A DNA stretch of 15,405 nt from Alphaproteobacteria bacterium (GTDB taxonomy: Bacteria; Pseudomonadota; Alphaproteobacteria; Rhodobacterales; Rhodobacteraceae): positions 1-15,405 of the forward strand of contig JAUHZL010000020.1 of the NCBI GenBank assembly GCA_030425945.1. Reading direction: 5' to 3'. Below, one piece after another: positions 1 through 6,302 of this stretch. Every line of letters starts with the position of its first letter. Position 1 is the stretch's first letter. The position numbers and the translations under genes are program-made. Below the pieces are notes generated by a model, which did no database searches, was not told the DNA's origin, and saw nothing but the letters and a program-made list of their open reading frames with translations.

Positions 1-81
1 TCGGCGTCGTCTGACGCTTGCCCCGTCCCGCGGCATGCCACATCGCCGGGGGCGGGCGACCCGAACCCGGGTCAGGCCGCG

Positions 82-124
82 CGCATAGCAGGGGGGCGCG
101 GGGTTGTCCAGCACCAAGCCGGAC
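82..124 (-). promoter_or_regulatory. Hairpin after the small membrane-protein gene, overlapping a possible leftward promoter
   Basis: Directly after the TAA at 125-127 the minus strand can form a 7-bp stem (124-118 with 112-106, one G-U pair) around a 5-base loop. No U-run follows, so it would be an atypical terminator. Overlapping it is a promoter-like pair: TGGACA at 110-105 and TATGCG at 87-82, with a 17-base spacer. The same spacing and a similar -10 occur upstream of the zinc-ribbon gene. If the promoter is real, a leftward gene begins near the left edge. ATGs at 43 and 36 are open to base 1, but neither has a clear ribosome-binding site, so I do not call a gene in 1-124. Confidence 0.25.
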
Positions 125-352
125 TTAATGAAGGATGGCGTTGACCAGCGCCATGAAGGCCAGCGGGACATCTTCCAGGGTCAGCCCGTCGGGGTGCATC
201 TGCCACGATTGCCAGGCCAGCACCCCCGCCAGCACCCCGAGGGCGAGACCGCGCAGGGGAAAGGTCTGATCGGCCCACGCCGCCAGAATGCCGGTGATGG
301 CGAAGGCCCCGAGGATGACGGCGGCGATCAGGGTTGCGTCGGCCAATTCCAT
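125..352 (-). CDS. Small conserved-type membrane protein, 75 residues, function unknown
   Basis: A 75-residue protein that I do not recognise. It has a hydrophobic stretch at about residues 8-26, a Gln-Thr-Phe-Pro-Leu-Arg turn, and a second hydrophobic segment at about 32-46 ending in a tryptophan. This suggests two short membrane helices, or one helix plus a re-entrant segment. The C-terminal part is mildly amphipathic. It starts only 10 bases after the pyruvate kinase stop codon on the same strand, so it is probably co-transcribed and perhaps translationally coupled, because no strong Shine-Dalgarno precedes the ATG. It ends in TAA and is followed at once by a hairpin. The reading frame is credible because of this operon position and the membrane-like composition. 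Nothing in it points to a role in glycolysis. Confidence 0.7.
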   Translation of the reverse strand: MELADATLIAAVILGAFAITGILAAWADQTFPLRGLALGVLAGVLAWQSWQMHPDGLTLEDVPLAFMALVNAILH

Positions 353-362
353 GGCCGGGAAC

Positions 363-1808
363 TCAACTCGGTTCGGTCGCGAAGATCAAGCGTTCCTCGC
401 AGGGGGCCACCCGCAGGATGTTGGTGGAGCCCGCCACGTTGAAGGGCACGCCCGCGATCACGACGATCTGGTCCGATTCGGTGGCAAAGCCCTCGGACCG
501 GGCGGCGCGGGCGGCGGCCACGACCGCCATCTTGAAGCGCGTCACCTCGGTCGTCATCACGCAATGCGCACCCCAGGACAGCGACAGCCGCCGCGCCGTG
601 TTCAGCAGCGAGGTCAGCGCGATGATCGGCACGCGCGGCTTCTCGCGGCTGACCTTGCTGACGGTGGAGCCGGACTGCGAGAAGCAGCAGATCGCCTTGA
701 TGTTCGTGGTCTCGGCGATCTCGCGGGCGGCCGAGACGATGCCGTCGGCGACCGACGAGTGCACGCGCGGGCGCGAGGCCTCGATCACCTGGCGGAAGGT
801 CGGGTCGCTTTCGACCTCGACCGCCACGTTGTTCATCGTGCGCACGGCCTCGACCGGGAAATCGCCGGCGGCGGACTCGGCGCTCAGCATGACGGCATCG
901 GCGCCCTCGTAGATCGCGGCGGCGACGTCCGAGACCTCGGCCCGGGTCGGCACCGGCGAGGTGATCATCGACTCGAGCATCTGGGTCGCGACGATCACCG
1001 GCTTGGCGGCGGCGCGGGCGCCCCGGATCAGCCGCTTCTGGATCGGCGGCACCTTCCAGACCGGCAGCTCGACCCCCAGATCGCCGCGCGCGACCATGAT
1101 GCCGTCGGCGACGGCAAGGATGCTGTCATAGGCGGCGACGGCCGCGGGCTTCTCGATCTTGGCGAGGATCGCGGCGCGGTTGCCGACAAGCTCGCGCGCT
1201 TCGAGGATGTCCTCGGCACGCTGCACGAACGAGAGCGCCAGCCAGTCCACGCCGAGGGTGCAGACGAACTCGAGGTCGTCGCGGTCCTTCTCGGACAGCG
1301 CGGCCAGCGGCAGCACGACGTCCGGCACGTTCACGCCCTTGCGGTTCGAGATCTCGCCCGCCACGTCGACGCGGCAGTTGGCGAAGTCCTCGCCGCAGCT
1401 TTCGACGGTGACGCTGATCTTGCCGTCGTTGACGAGGAGCCGCGCGCCCTCTTCCAGGGCCTGGAAGATCTCGGGATGCGGCAGGCAGACGCGGTGCTGG
1501 TCGCCCGGCGTGCGATCGAGATCGAAGCGGAACTTCTGACCGACCTCCAGCTCGTGCGGGCCGTTCTTGAACTCGCCGCAGCGCAGCTTGGGGCCCTGAA
1601 GGTCGGCGAGGATGCCGATCGGGCGCCCGGTCTCGCGCTCGACCTGGCGGATGATCTCGTGGCGCTTGCCGATCTCGTCGTGGCTGCCGTGACTCATGTT
1701 CAGGCGGAACACGTCCGCCCCGGCCTCGAACAGGGCCCGGATCGTCTCGTAATCCGAGGACGAAGGGCCCAGCGTGGCCACGATCTTGAGATTGCGCAGG
1801 CGTCGCAT
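363..1808 (-). CDS. pyk: Pyruvate kinase
   Basis: Converts phosphoenolpyruvate and ADP to pyruvate and ATP, the last step of glycolysis, in the cytoplasm. The frame is open from 1901, but I choose the ATG at 1808: it is preceded by GGAAGGA at 7 bases' spacing and begins MRRLRNLKIVATLGP, as the family does. This gives 481 residues, the usual length for the bacterial enzyme. Visible motifs are the substrate loop RLNMSHG (35-41), AKIEKP with catalytic Lys217, the metal/substrate segment MVARGDLGVELP (239-250) and MLSAESAAGDFP (307-318). The C-terminal domain (about 350-481) carries the SQSGSTV loop (377-383). The gene is divergent from the N-formylglutamate amidohydrolase gene, and a small membrane-protein gene follows 10 bases after its stop. 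Confidence 0.97.
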   Translation of the reverse strand: MRRLRNLKIVATLGPSSSDYETIRALFEAGADVFRLNMSHGSHDEIGKRHEIIRQVERETGRPIGILADLQGPKLRCGEFKNGPHELEVGQKFRFDLDRTPGDQHRVCLPHPEIFQALEEGARLLVNDGKISVTVESCGEDFANCRVDVAGEISNRKGVNVPDVVLPLAALSEKDRDDLEFVCTLGVDWLALSFVQRAEDILEARELVGNRAAILAKIEKPAAVAAYDSILAVADGIMVARGDLGVELPVWKVPPIQKRLIRGARAAAKPVIVATQMLESMITSPVPTRAEVSDVAAAIYEGADAVMLSAESAAGDFPVEAVRTMNNVAVEVESDPTFRQVIEASRPRVHSSVADGIVSAAREIAETTNIKAICCFSQSGSTVSKVSREKPRVPIIALTSLLNTARRLSLSWGAHCVMTTEVTRFKMAVVAAARAARSEGFATESDQIVVIAGVPFNVAGSTNILRVAPCEERLIFATEPS

Positions 1809-1901
1809 CGGCCCATCCTTCCGGGTCCGGCCCGTGGGACCGGAACGTATGTTAGCGGTATCAGTCGGTGCCCCTATGCCCCAATTCGCAGGGCCGGGCA
1901 A

Positions 1902-1933
1902 CTGGCGGTTTCCGTTCCGACCCTATAAGTCGG
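1902..1933 (+). promoter_or_regulatory. Candidate promoter with a dyad over the -10, for the N-formylglutamate amidohydrolase operon
   Basis: In the 150-base divergent gap (1809-1958) a -10-like TATAAG lies at 1924-1929, with a weak -35 candidate CTGGCG at 1902-1907 (16-base spacer). It is flanked by a perfect 5-bp inverted repeat, CCGAC at 1917-1921 and GTCGG at 1929-1933, so a protein bound there would cover the -10. The predicted start near 1936 leaves about 23 bases of leader before the ATG at 1959. No convincing pyk promoter was seen on the other strand; TAACAT (about 1855-1850) is the best -10-like string. Confidence 0.35.
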
Positions 1934-1958
1934 GCACGTCCATGTCACGAGGATGACC

Positions 1959-2711
1959 ATGTCCGACACCGCTGTCACGGTTCTTCCGGGCGCGCCGCAG
2001 CCCGCGTGGGTGCTGTTGTGCGACCATGCCTCCAACCGCGTGCCGCCCGAGGTCGCGGGAGGCGATCTGGGCCTGCCGCCCGAGGACATGGCCCGCCACA
2101 TCGCCCATGACGTCGGCGCGGCAGGGGTGACGCGGGTGATGGCGGCGGCGCTGGAGGCCCCGGCGGTCTTTGCCGAGTTCTCGCGGCTGGTGATCGACCC
2201 GAACCGGGGCGAGCATGACCCGACGCTGCTGATGAAGCTCTACGACGGCTCGATCATCCCGGCGAACCGCCATGTGGATGCTGCCGAGCGCGAGCGGCGC
2301 CTCGCCCTGTTCCACCGGCCCTACCACGCCGCGGTGGCCTCGGTGCTGGCCGACGCGCCGCGTGCCCTGCTGGTCTCGATCCACTCGTTCACGCCCCGGC
2401 TGAAGGGACGGCCGCTGCGCCCGTGGCACGTGGGCCTCCTGTCGTCCGAGGACCGGCGCATGGCCGATCCGCTGCTGGCCCGGCTGCGCGCCGAGCCGGA
2501 CCTCGTGGTCGGGGACAATGAACCCTATTCGGGGCATCTTCCCGGCGATACGATGGATCGGCACGGGATCGCGCCCGGACGTCCGCATGTCCTGATCGAG
2601 GTGCGGAACGACCTGATCTCGGACGAGACCGGGCAGATCGCGTGGGGACGACGGCTGGCCCGGATCCTGACCGAGTGCCTGCCGGAACTGAAGGAGCTTT
2701 GCGATGGATGA
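1959..2711 (+). CDS. N-formylglutamate amidohydrolase family protein
   Basis: Belongs to the N-formylglutamate amidohydrolase (HutG-like, FGase) family of cytoplasmic zinc hydrolases. These release formate from N-formyl-L-glutamate in histidine breakdown, although many members have other, untested substrates. Family motifs are CDHAS (21-25), HDVGAAG (50-56), SRLVIDPNR (75-83), SIHSF (140-144), GDNEPYSG (185-192) and IEVRNDLI (213-220), with metal/catalytic His and Asp/Glu candidates among them. Length is 250 residues, normal for the short alphaproteobacterial form. Two in-frame ATGs exist; I prefer 1959 over 1953 because GAGG at 1949-1952 lies 6 bases ahead of it and would touch the earlier one. 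No other histidine-utilisation gene is present, so use in histidine catabolism is not supported by context. The stop overlaps the DUF1244 gene by 8 bases. Confidence 0.88.
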   Translation: MSDTAVTVLPGAPQPAWVLLCDHASNRVPPEVAGGDLGLPPEDMARHIAHDVGAAGVTRVMAAALEAPAVFAEFSRLVIDPNRGEHDPTLLMKLYDGSIIPANRHVDAAERERRLALFHRPYHAAVASVLADAPRALLVSIHSFTPRLKGRPLRPWHVGLLSSEDRRMADPLLARLRAEPDLVVGDNEPYSGHLPGDTMDRHGIAPGRPHVLIEVRNDLISDETGQIAWGRRLARILTECLPELKELCDG

Positions 2712-3003
2712 CCAGACCCGGATCGAGCTTGAGGCCGCCGCCTTTCGCGCCCTGCGCCGCCACCTGATGGACGAGCGCCCGGACGTGCAGAACATCGACC
2801 TGATGAACCTGGCCGGGTTCTGCCGGAACTGCCTGTCGCGCTGGTACCAGGAGGCCGCCGCCGAGCGCGGGATCGCGATGACCAAGGACGAGGCGCGCGA
2901 GATCTACTACGGGATGCCCTACGACCAGTGGAAGGCCGGGCACCAGACCCCGGCCAGCCCGGAGGCGCAGGCGGCCTTCCTCAAGTCGCACCCGGAGGAC
3001 TGA
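2704..3003 (+). CDS. DUF1244 domain protein
   Basis: A 99-residue soluble protein matching the DUF1244 family, which is common in proteobacteria and has no established function. The diagnostic core is visible: an N-terminal helix rich in Arg/Leu, then DLMNLAGFCRNCLSRWY (32-48) with the Cys40-x2-Cys43 pair, then EIYYGMPYDQWK (66-77) and His80. The two cysteines and the nearby histidine could bind a metal, but this is inference. The start at 2704 overlaps the end of the upstream hydrolase gene by 8 bases, and the MOSC-domain gene begins 4 bases after its stop, so the three are almost certainly one transcript with coupled translation. This linkage is the best clue to its role. Confidence 0.9.
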   Translation: MDDQTRIELEAAAFRALRRHLMDERPDVQNIDLMNLAGFCRNCLSRWYQEAAAERGIAMTKDEAREIYYGMPYDQWKAGHQTPASPEAQAAFLKSHPED

Positions 3004-3007
3004 GCGC

Positions 3008-3469
3008 ATGTTCGAGGGCCGGCTGCTCGACATCCACATCGCCAACGCCGCCCGCGCCCCGATGCGGCAATTGACGGACGCGCGGCTGGTGGCGGGCCAC
3101 GGGATCGAGGGCGATCGCTATGCCACCGGCACCGGCACCTATTCGAAGATCCCGGATGTGCGGGAGGTCACGCTGATCGAGGTCGAGTCGCTGGAGGCGC
3201 TGCTGCGCGATCATCAGGTGGACCTGACGCCGTCGCTGCACCGGCGCAACCTGACGACGCGGGCGGTGCCGCTGAACCACCTCGTGGGACGGCGCTTCGC
3301 GGTCGGCGAGGTCGTGCTGGAGGGCGGACGGCTGAACTGGCCGTGCCGCTACCTCGACATGATCACGGGGCTGGAGGTGTGCGACCGGCTGACCAACCGC
3401 TCCGGGCTGAACTGCCGGATCGTCACCGGTGGCACCATCCGCCCCGGTGACGTGATCCGGCCGGTCTGA
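3008..3469 (+). CDS. MOSC domain-containing protein
   Basis: A stand-alone MOSC domain of 153 residues. MOSC domains occur at the C-terminus of molybdenum-cofactor sulfurases and in mARC/YiiM-type proteins; they bind molybdenum cofactor or carry persulfide sulfur. Visible signatures are GIEGDRYA (32-39), HRRNL (78-82), the NWPCRYL loop with Cys113, and GLNCRIVTGG (133-142) with the characteristic late Cys136, followed by the closing GDVIRPV. A GGAGG sequence about ten bases upstream supports the ATG at 3008. It is the third gene of the operon with the FGase-family and DUF1244 genes. Its exact reaction cannot be read from sequence; cofactor or sulfur handling is the family expectation. The stop lies in a 14-bp palindrome shared with the converging transaminase gene. 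Confidence 0.88.
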   Translation: MFEGRLLDIHIANAARAPMRQLTDARLVAGHGIEGDRYATGTGTYSKIPDVREVTLIEVESLEALLRDHQVDLTPSLHRRNLTTRAVPLNHLVGRRFAVGEVVLEGGRLNWPCRYLDMITGLEVCDRLTNRSGLNCRIVTGGTIRPGDVIRPV

Positions 3470-3478
3470 GCGCTCAGA
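3465..3478. repeat. 14-bp perfect palindrome holding both convergent stop codons
   Basis: The sequence TCTGAGCGCTCAGA is identical on both strands. It contains the TGA of the MOSC gene (3467-3469) and, on the other strand, the TGA of the transaminase gene (3476-3474), with only 4 bases between them. It has no loop or U-run, so it is not a standard terminator. Confidence 0.8.
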
Positions 3479-4328
3479 GCGCGACCTTGCGGCTTTCCTC
3501 GAGGTAGATCTCGCGCAGGCGGGTGGCGATCGGGCCGACCTGGCCGGTGCCCACCTTGACGCCATCCACTTCCACGACCGGCATCACGAAGGTCGAGGCC
3601 GAGGTGATGAACGCCTCGGCGGCGTGCTGGGCCTCCTCGATGGTGAAGGGACGCTCCTCGACCTGCATCTGGGCTTCCTTCGCGAAGCGCAGGACGGCGG
3701 CGCGGGTGATCCCGTGCAGGATCTCGGTGGTCAGGTGCCGGGTCACGATCGTGCCGTCGCGGGTCACGATATAGGCGTTGTTCGACGTGCCTTCGGTGAC
3801 GAAGCCATCCTCGACCATCCACGCGTCATCGACGCCGGCGGCCTTGGCCATCATCTTGCCCATCGACGGGTAGAGCAGCTGCACCGTCTTGATGTCCCGC
3901 CGCGCCCAGCGCTGGTCGGGGATCGAGATCACGCGCATGCCGGTCTTGGCCACCGGGCTGTCGGCCAGCGTCTTCGACTGGGTGAAGAGGACCAGCGACG
4001 GCGCTGCGTCCTTCGGATAGGCGAAATCACGGTCGGCAGCACCCCGGGTGACCTGCAGGTAGATCATGCCCTCGGTCAGGTCGTTGCGGGCGATCAGTTC
4101 GCGGTGGATCGCCAGCAGCTCGTCATCGGTGACCGGCGCGGCCATCTCCAGCTCACCCAGCGAGCGGGCGAGACGGCGGGCATGGCCCTCGAAATCGATC
4201 AGCTTGCCGTCGAGCACCGAGGTGACCTCGTACACGCCGTCCGCGAACAGGAAGCCGCGGTCGAAGATGCTGATCTTCGCGTCCTCTTCGGGGACATAGT
4301 CGCCATTGACATAGACGATGCGGCTCAT
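3474..4328 (-). CDS. dat: D-amino-acid transaminase (class IV PLP aminotransferase)
   Basis: A fold-type IV pyridoxal-phosphate aminotransferase, 284 residues, cytoplasmic. Members transfer the amino group between D-amino acids and 2-oxo acids, for example D-alanine plus 2-oxoglutarate to pyruvate plus D-glutamate. Motifs are FDRGFLFADGVYEV (22-35), the PLP lysine Lys147 in RRDIKT, and Glu179 in VTEGTSNN. Numbering runs 2 ahead of the Bacillus enzyme (Lys145, Glu177). With that offset Tyr33 and Arg100 match its carboxylate-trap residues Tyr31 and Arg98, but His100 corresponds to Phe102, so the pocket is not canonical. A branched-chain aminotransferase or aminodeoxychorismate lyase is possible but less likely. 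The ATG at 4328 has AAGGAG nine bases upstream. The gene converges on the MOSC gene and lies downstream of the exported-protein and dgcA/dgcN genes. Confidence 0.85.
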   Translation of the reverse strand: MSRIVYVNGDYVPEEDAKISIFDRGFLFADGVYEVTSVLDGKLIDFEGHARRLARSLGELEMAAPVTDDELLAIHRELIARNDLTEGMIYLQVTRGAADRDFAYPKDAAPSLVLFTQSKTLADSPVAKTGMRVISIPDQRWARRDIKTVQLLYPSMGKMMAKAAGVDDAWMVEDGFVTEGTSNNAYIVTRDGTIVTRHLTTEILHGITRAAVLRFAKEAQMQVEERPFTIEEAQHAAEAFITSASTFVMPVVEVDGVKVGTGQVGPIATRLREIYLEESRKVAL

Positions 4329-4358
4329 GGGGCGTGCTCCTTCCCTCCGGGTCCCGGT

Positions 4359-4387
4359 TTCTTTCCGTGCCGGGCCGGAAAGGTCAA
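4359..4387 (-). promoter_or_regulatory. 7-bp dyad within a possible dat promoter
   Basis: CTTTCCG at 4361-4367 and CGGAAAG at 4376-4382 form a perfect inverted repeat around 8 bases. On the minus strand a good -35-like TTGACC (4387-4382) precedes it, and a poor -10-like AAAGAA follows at 4364-4359 (17-base spacer). The dyad could be an operator for the transaminase gene or a hairpin ending the upstream transcript. No U-run follows, which weakens the terminator reading. Confidence 0.35.
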
Positions 4388-4409
4388 GGTCGCTGTGTCG
4401 GCCCGCCGC

Positions 4410-5234
4410 TCAGCGCACCGCGCCCAGCCGGGCATCCCCGGCGACGAGATTGGCGTTGCGCAGGGCGTTCGCGGAGCCGTCCCAGGCGAACCGCACGGCC
4501 CCCCGGTTGACCGAGGCGAGGATCAGGCAGCGGGTGCCCGCGGGCTTGCCGGTGCCGATCCACGCGCTGTCGAACATGCAGACGAGGCCCTCCGGCGTCG
4601 CGACCCACTCGCGGAAGCCCATTTCAAGGATGCCGCTGTTGGCCTTGCTGTGCTGCTCGCCGCCGGTGCCGTCGAACCAGATCGCGAACCCGTTGCGCTG
4701 GTCGCTGACCAGGCTGCGTCCGGTCAACGCGCGGCGCAACGCCGGATCGGACCGCAGACGCCCGCGAAGCGACGGATCGGCCTGCAGCGCGGCCAGCTGC
4801 GCCTCGGCGGCGACCCGGTTGCCCTGGAAACTGACGTCCGCCAGCCCGAAGACCGAGGGCGCGGTGCGTCCGTTCACCGGGGCATAGACCGCCTGCACCC
4901 GGCGCGTCTCGACCACCGACGGGGCGACTTCGCGGCCGTTCTGGGCGTAGACGATGCAATCCCGCCGCCCGGCGCGCAGGTGCTGGCGGCAATTGCCGAG
5001 CGCCCGCGCCGTGGCAGCCTCGAGCGAGCCATAGCCAGAGGCCCAGCCCCAGGGACCGTCCGGCGAGATCGCGAAGGCGTTCGGGGTGCCTGCGGCCAGC
5101 ACCTCGGCCAGGCCGCGCTGCTGCTGGCGGGTCAGCGAGACCTGCCAGCTTTCGGCGACGGCAGGCAGCGGGGCCAGCAGACAGGCGAGAAGGGCAAGCG
5201 CCAGAACAATGGGACGGGCGGACCTAGGGGGCAT
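4410..5234 (-). CDS. Exported periplasmic protein with DUF4189-like domain, function unknown
   Basis: A 274-residue protein with a clear Sec signal peptide: Arg residues near the start, a hydrophobic core at about 10-22, and a predicted signal peptidase I site after Ala27 (AVA/ES). The mature part is expected in the periplasm. Residues 53-100 (AFAISPDGPWGWASGYGS, EAATARALGNCRQ, DCIVYAQNG) resemble the DUF4189 fold; Cys82 and Cys93 could pair, as could Cys219 and Cys236 later. Residues 139-173 are predicted helical with two 'DP-x-L-R' turns. The C-terminal part has YAPV/FAIWFDGTGG-type strands of unknown fold. I do not recognise an enzyme motif. The ATG at 5234 is preceded by GGAGAG. It lies between dgcA and the D-amino-acid transaminase on the same strand, which hints at cell-wall or D-amino acid metabolism but does not prove it. 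Confidence 0.75.
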   Translation of the reverse strand: MPPRSARPIVLALALLACLLAPLPAVAESWQVSLTRQQQRGLAEVLAAGTPNAFAISPDGPWGWASGYGSLEAATARALGNCRQHLRAGRRDCIVYAQNGREVAPSVVETRRVQAVYAPVNGRTAPSVFGLADVSFQGNRVAAEAQLAALQADPSLRGRLRSDPALRRALTGRSLVSDQRNGFAIWFDGTGGEQHSKANSGILEMGFREWVATPEGLVCMFDSAWIGTGKPAGTRCLILASVNRGAVRFAWDGSANALRNANLVAGDARLGAVR

Positions 5235-5253
5235 CGGGACTCTCCGCAGGAAA

Positions 5254-5266
5254 TTGCGATTCGCAA
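5254..5266. promoter_or_regulatory. 13-bp perfect inverted repeat in the leader of the exported-protein gene
   Basis: TTGCGA, a single T, then TCGCAA (plus strand) lies 20 bases upstream of the ATG at 5234. It is perfectly symmetric in a GC-rich leader and would suit a dimeric repressor. The spacing is one base short of an FNR/CRP-type TTG-N8-CAA site. Just upstream on the minus strand, a 5-bp stem (GGGAC at 5296-5292, GTCCC at 5273-5269) followed by TTTT could be a weak terminator for dgcA, which stops at 5322. The rest of the 87-base gap shows nothing. Confidence 0.4.
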
Positions 5267-5321
5267 AAGGGACCCCGAAAGTTTCCCCGCTGTCCCCCGG
5301 TCCGGCAACCGCCCCGTGCGC

Positions 5322-6293
5322 TCAGCCCCAGAGGGCAGGGTCGGCGGGATGAACCCCGGCGGCGTCATAGTGCAGCGGCGGGTCGCGGTCCTCGGCCAGC
5401 AGGAGCGGGCCGTCGAGGTCCGTCACCGCCACGCCCTGCGCCACGAGGAGGGCCGGGGCCATCGCCAGCGAGGAACCGACCATGCAGCCGACCATGACGT
5501 CGAACCCCTCGGCGCGGGCAGCCTCGCGCAGCGCCAGCGCCTCGGTCAGGCCCCCGGTCTTGTCGAGCTTGATGTTGACCATGTCGTACTTGCCGCGCAG
5601 CCCGGGCAGGCTGGCGCAGTCATGGCAGGACTCGTCCGCGCAGACCGGCAGCGGGCGGGCGATCCCGGCCAGCAGGTCGTCCGCCCCGGCGGGCAACGGC
5701 TGCTCGACCATCGCGACCCCGAGGCGCAGCAGGTGCGGGGCGAGGTCGGCATAGACCTCGGCGGTCCAGCCCTCGTTCGCGTCGACGATGATCCGCGCGG
5801 CGGGGGCGCCCCTACGCACCGCTTCGAGGCGCGGCATGTCCTCGGGCGTGCCGAGCTTGATCTTCAGCAGCGGCCGGTGCGCATGACGCGCAGCGGCAGC
5901 CTGCATCCGCTCGGGCGTGTCGAGGGACAGGGTGAAGGCGGTGATCTCGGGACCGGGCCGCCCGAGACCGGCCAGCGCCCAGACCGGCTGACCGGCCCGC
6001 TTCGCCTCCCAGTCCCAGAGCGCGCAATCGACGGCATTGCGCGCGGCACCGGGCGGCAGCGCCTCCTGCAACGCCGCGCGGCCGATCCCGTCGGGCAGAC
6101 CCGCGATCTGGGCCGTCACGCTGTCGAGCGTTTCGCCGTAGCGGGCATAGGGCACGCATTCGCCGCGCCCGGCGATCCCGTCGCGGGTCACGGTGACGGT
6201 GAGCACCCGCGCCTCGGTGCGGGAGCCGCGCGAGATGGTGAACACCTCGGCGAGGCGGAAGGTGTCGCGGGTAACGGTCAGGTCCTGGGCCAT
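5322..6293 (-). CDS. dgcA: N-acetyl-D-glutamate racemase DgcA (enolase superfamily, dipeptide epimerase-like)
   Basis: A 323-residue enolase-superfamily enzyme of the muconate lactonising / dipeptide epimerase branch. The N-terminal capping domain occupies about 1-110 and the barrel follows. Catalytic features are KIK (Lys144, Lys146) at the end of strand 2, metal ligands Asp171 (VDANEGWT), Glu197 (VEQPLP) and Asp220 (CADES), and the opposing Lys242 (NIKLDK). The DLDGP segment (292-296) is late in the barrel. Alone it could be called an L-Ala-D/L-Glu epimerase. Because the upstream gene is a DUF1611/DgcN homologue 9 bases away, I assign it as DgcA, which converts N-acetyl-D-glutamate to N-acetyl-L-glutamate in the D-glutamate catabolic route described in marine bacteria and noted as common in Rhodobacterales. 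No clear Shine-Dalgarno precedes the ATG, consistent with coupling to dgcN. Confidence 0.85.
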   Translation of the reverse strand: MAQDLTVTRDTFRLAEVFTISRGSRTEARVLTVTVTRDGIAGRGECVPYARYGETLDSVTAQIAGLPDGIGRAALQEALPPGAARNAVDCALWDWEAKRAGQPVWALAGLGRPGPEITAFTLSLDTPERMQAAAARHAHRPLLKIKLGTPEDMPRLEAVRRGAPAARIIVDANEGWTAEVYADLAPHLLRLGVAMVEQPLPAGADDLLAGIARPLPVCADESCHDCASLPGLRGKYDMVNIKLDKTGGLTEALALREAARAEGFDVMVGCMVGSSLAMAPALLVAQGVAVTDLDGPLLLAEDRDPPLHYDAAGVHPADPALWG

Positions 6294-6302
6294 GGGACGG
6301 GT

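Noticed and set aside
1..124. A tRNA or ribosomal protein L36 gene at the left edge
   Set aside because: No cloverleaf arms or TTC-type loop and no L36-like reading frame could be found on either strand.
288..1928. A 546-codon open frame antisense to pyk
   Set aside because: Low-complexity Arg/Asp/His composition and no recognisable domain; the opposite strand encodes full-length pyruvate kinase.
5254..5266. FNR/NnrR-type binding site
   Set aside because: TTG and CAA are separated by 7 bases, not the 8 required for the FNR/CRP family, so the family assignment was dropped while the dyad was kept.
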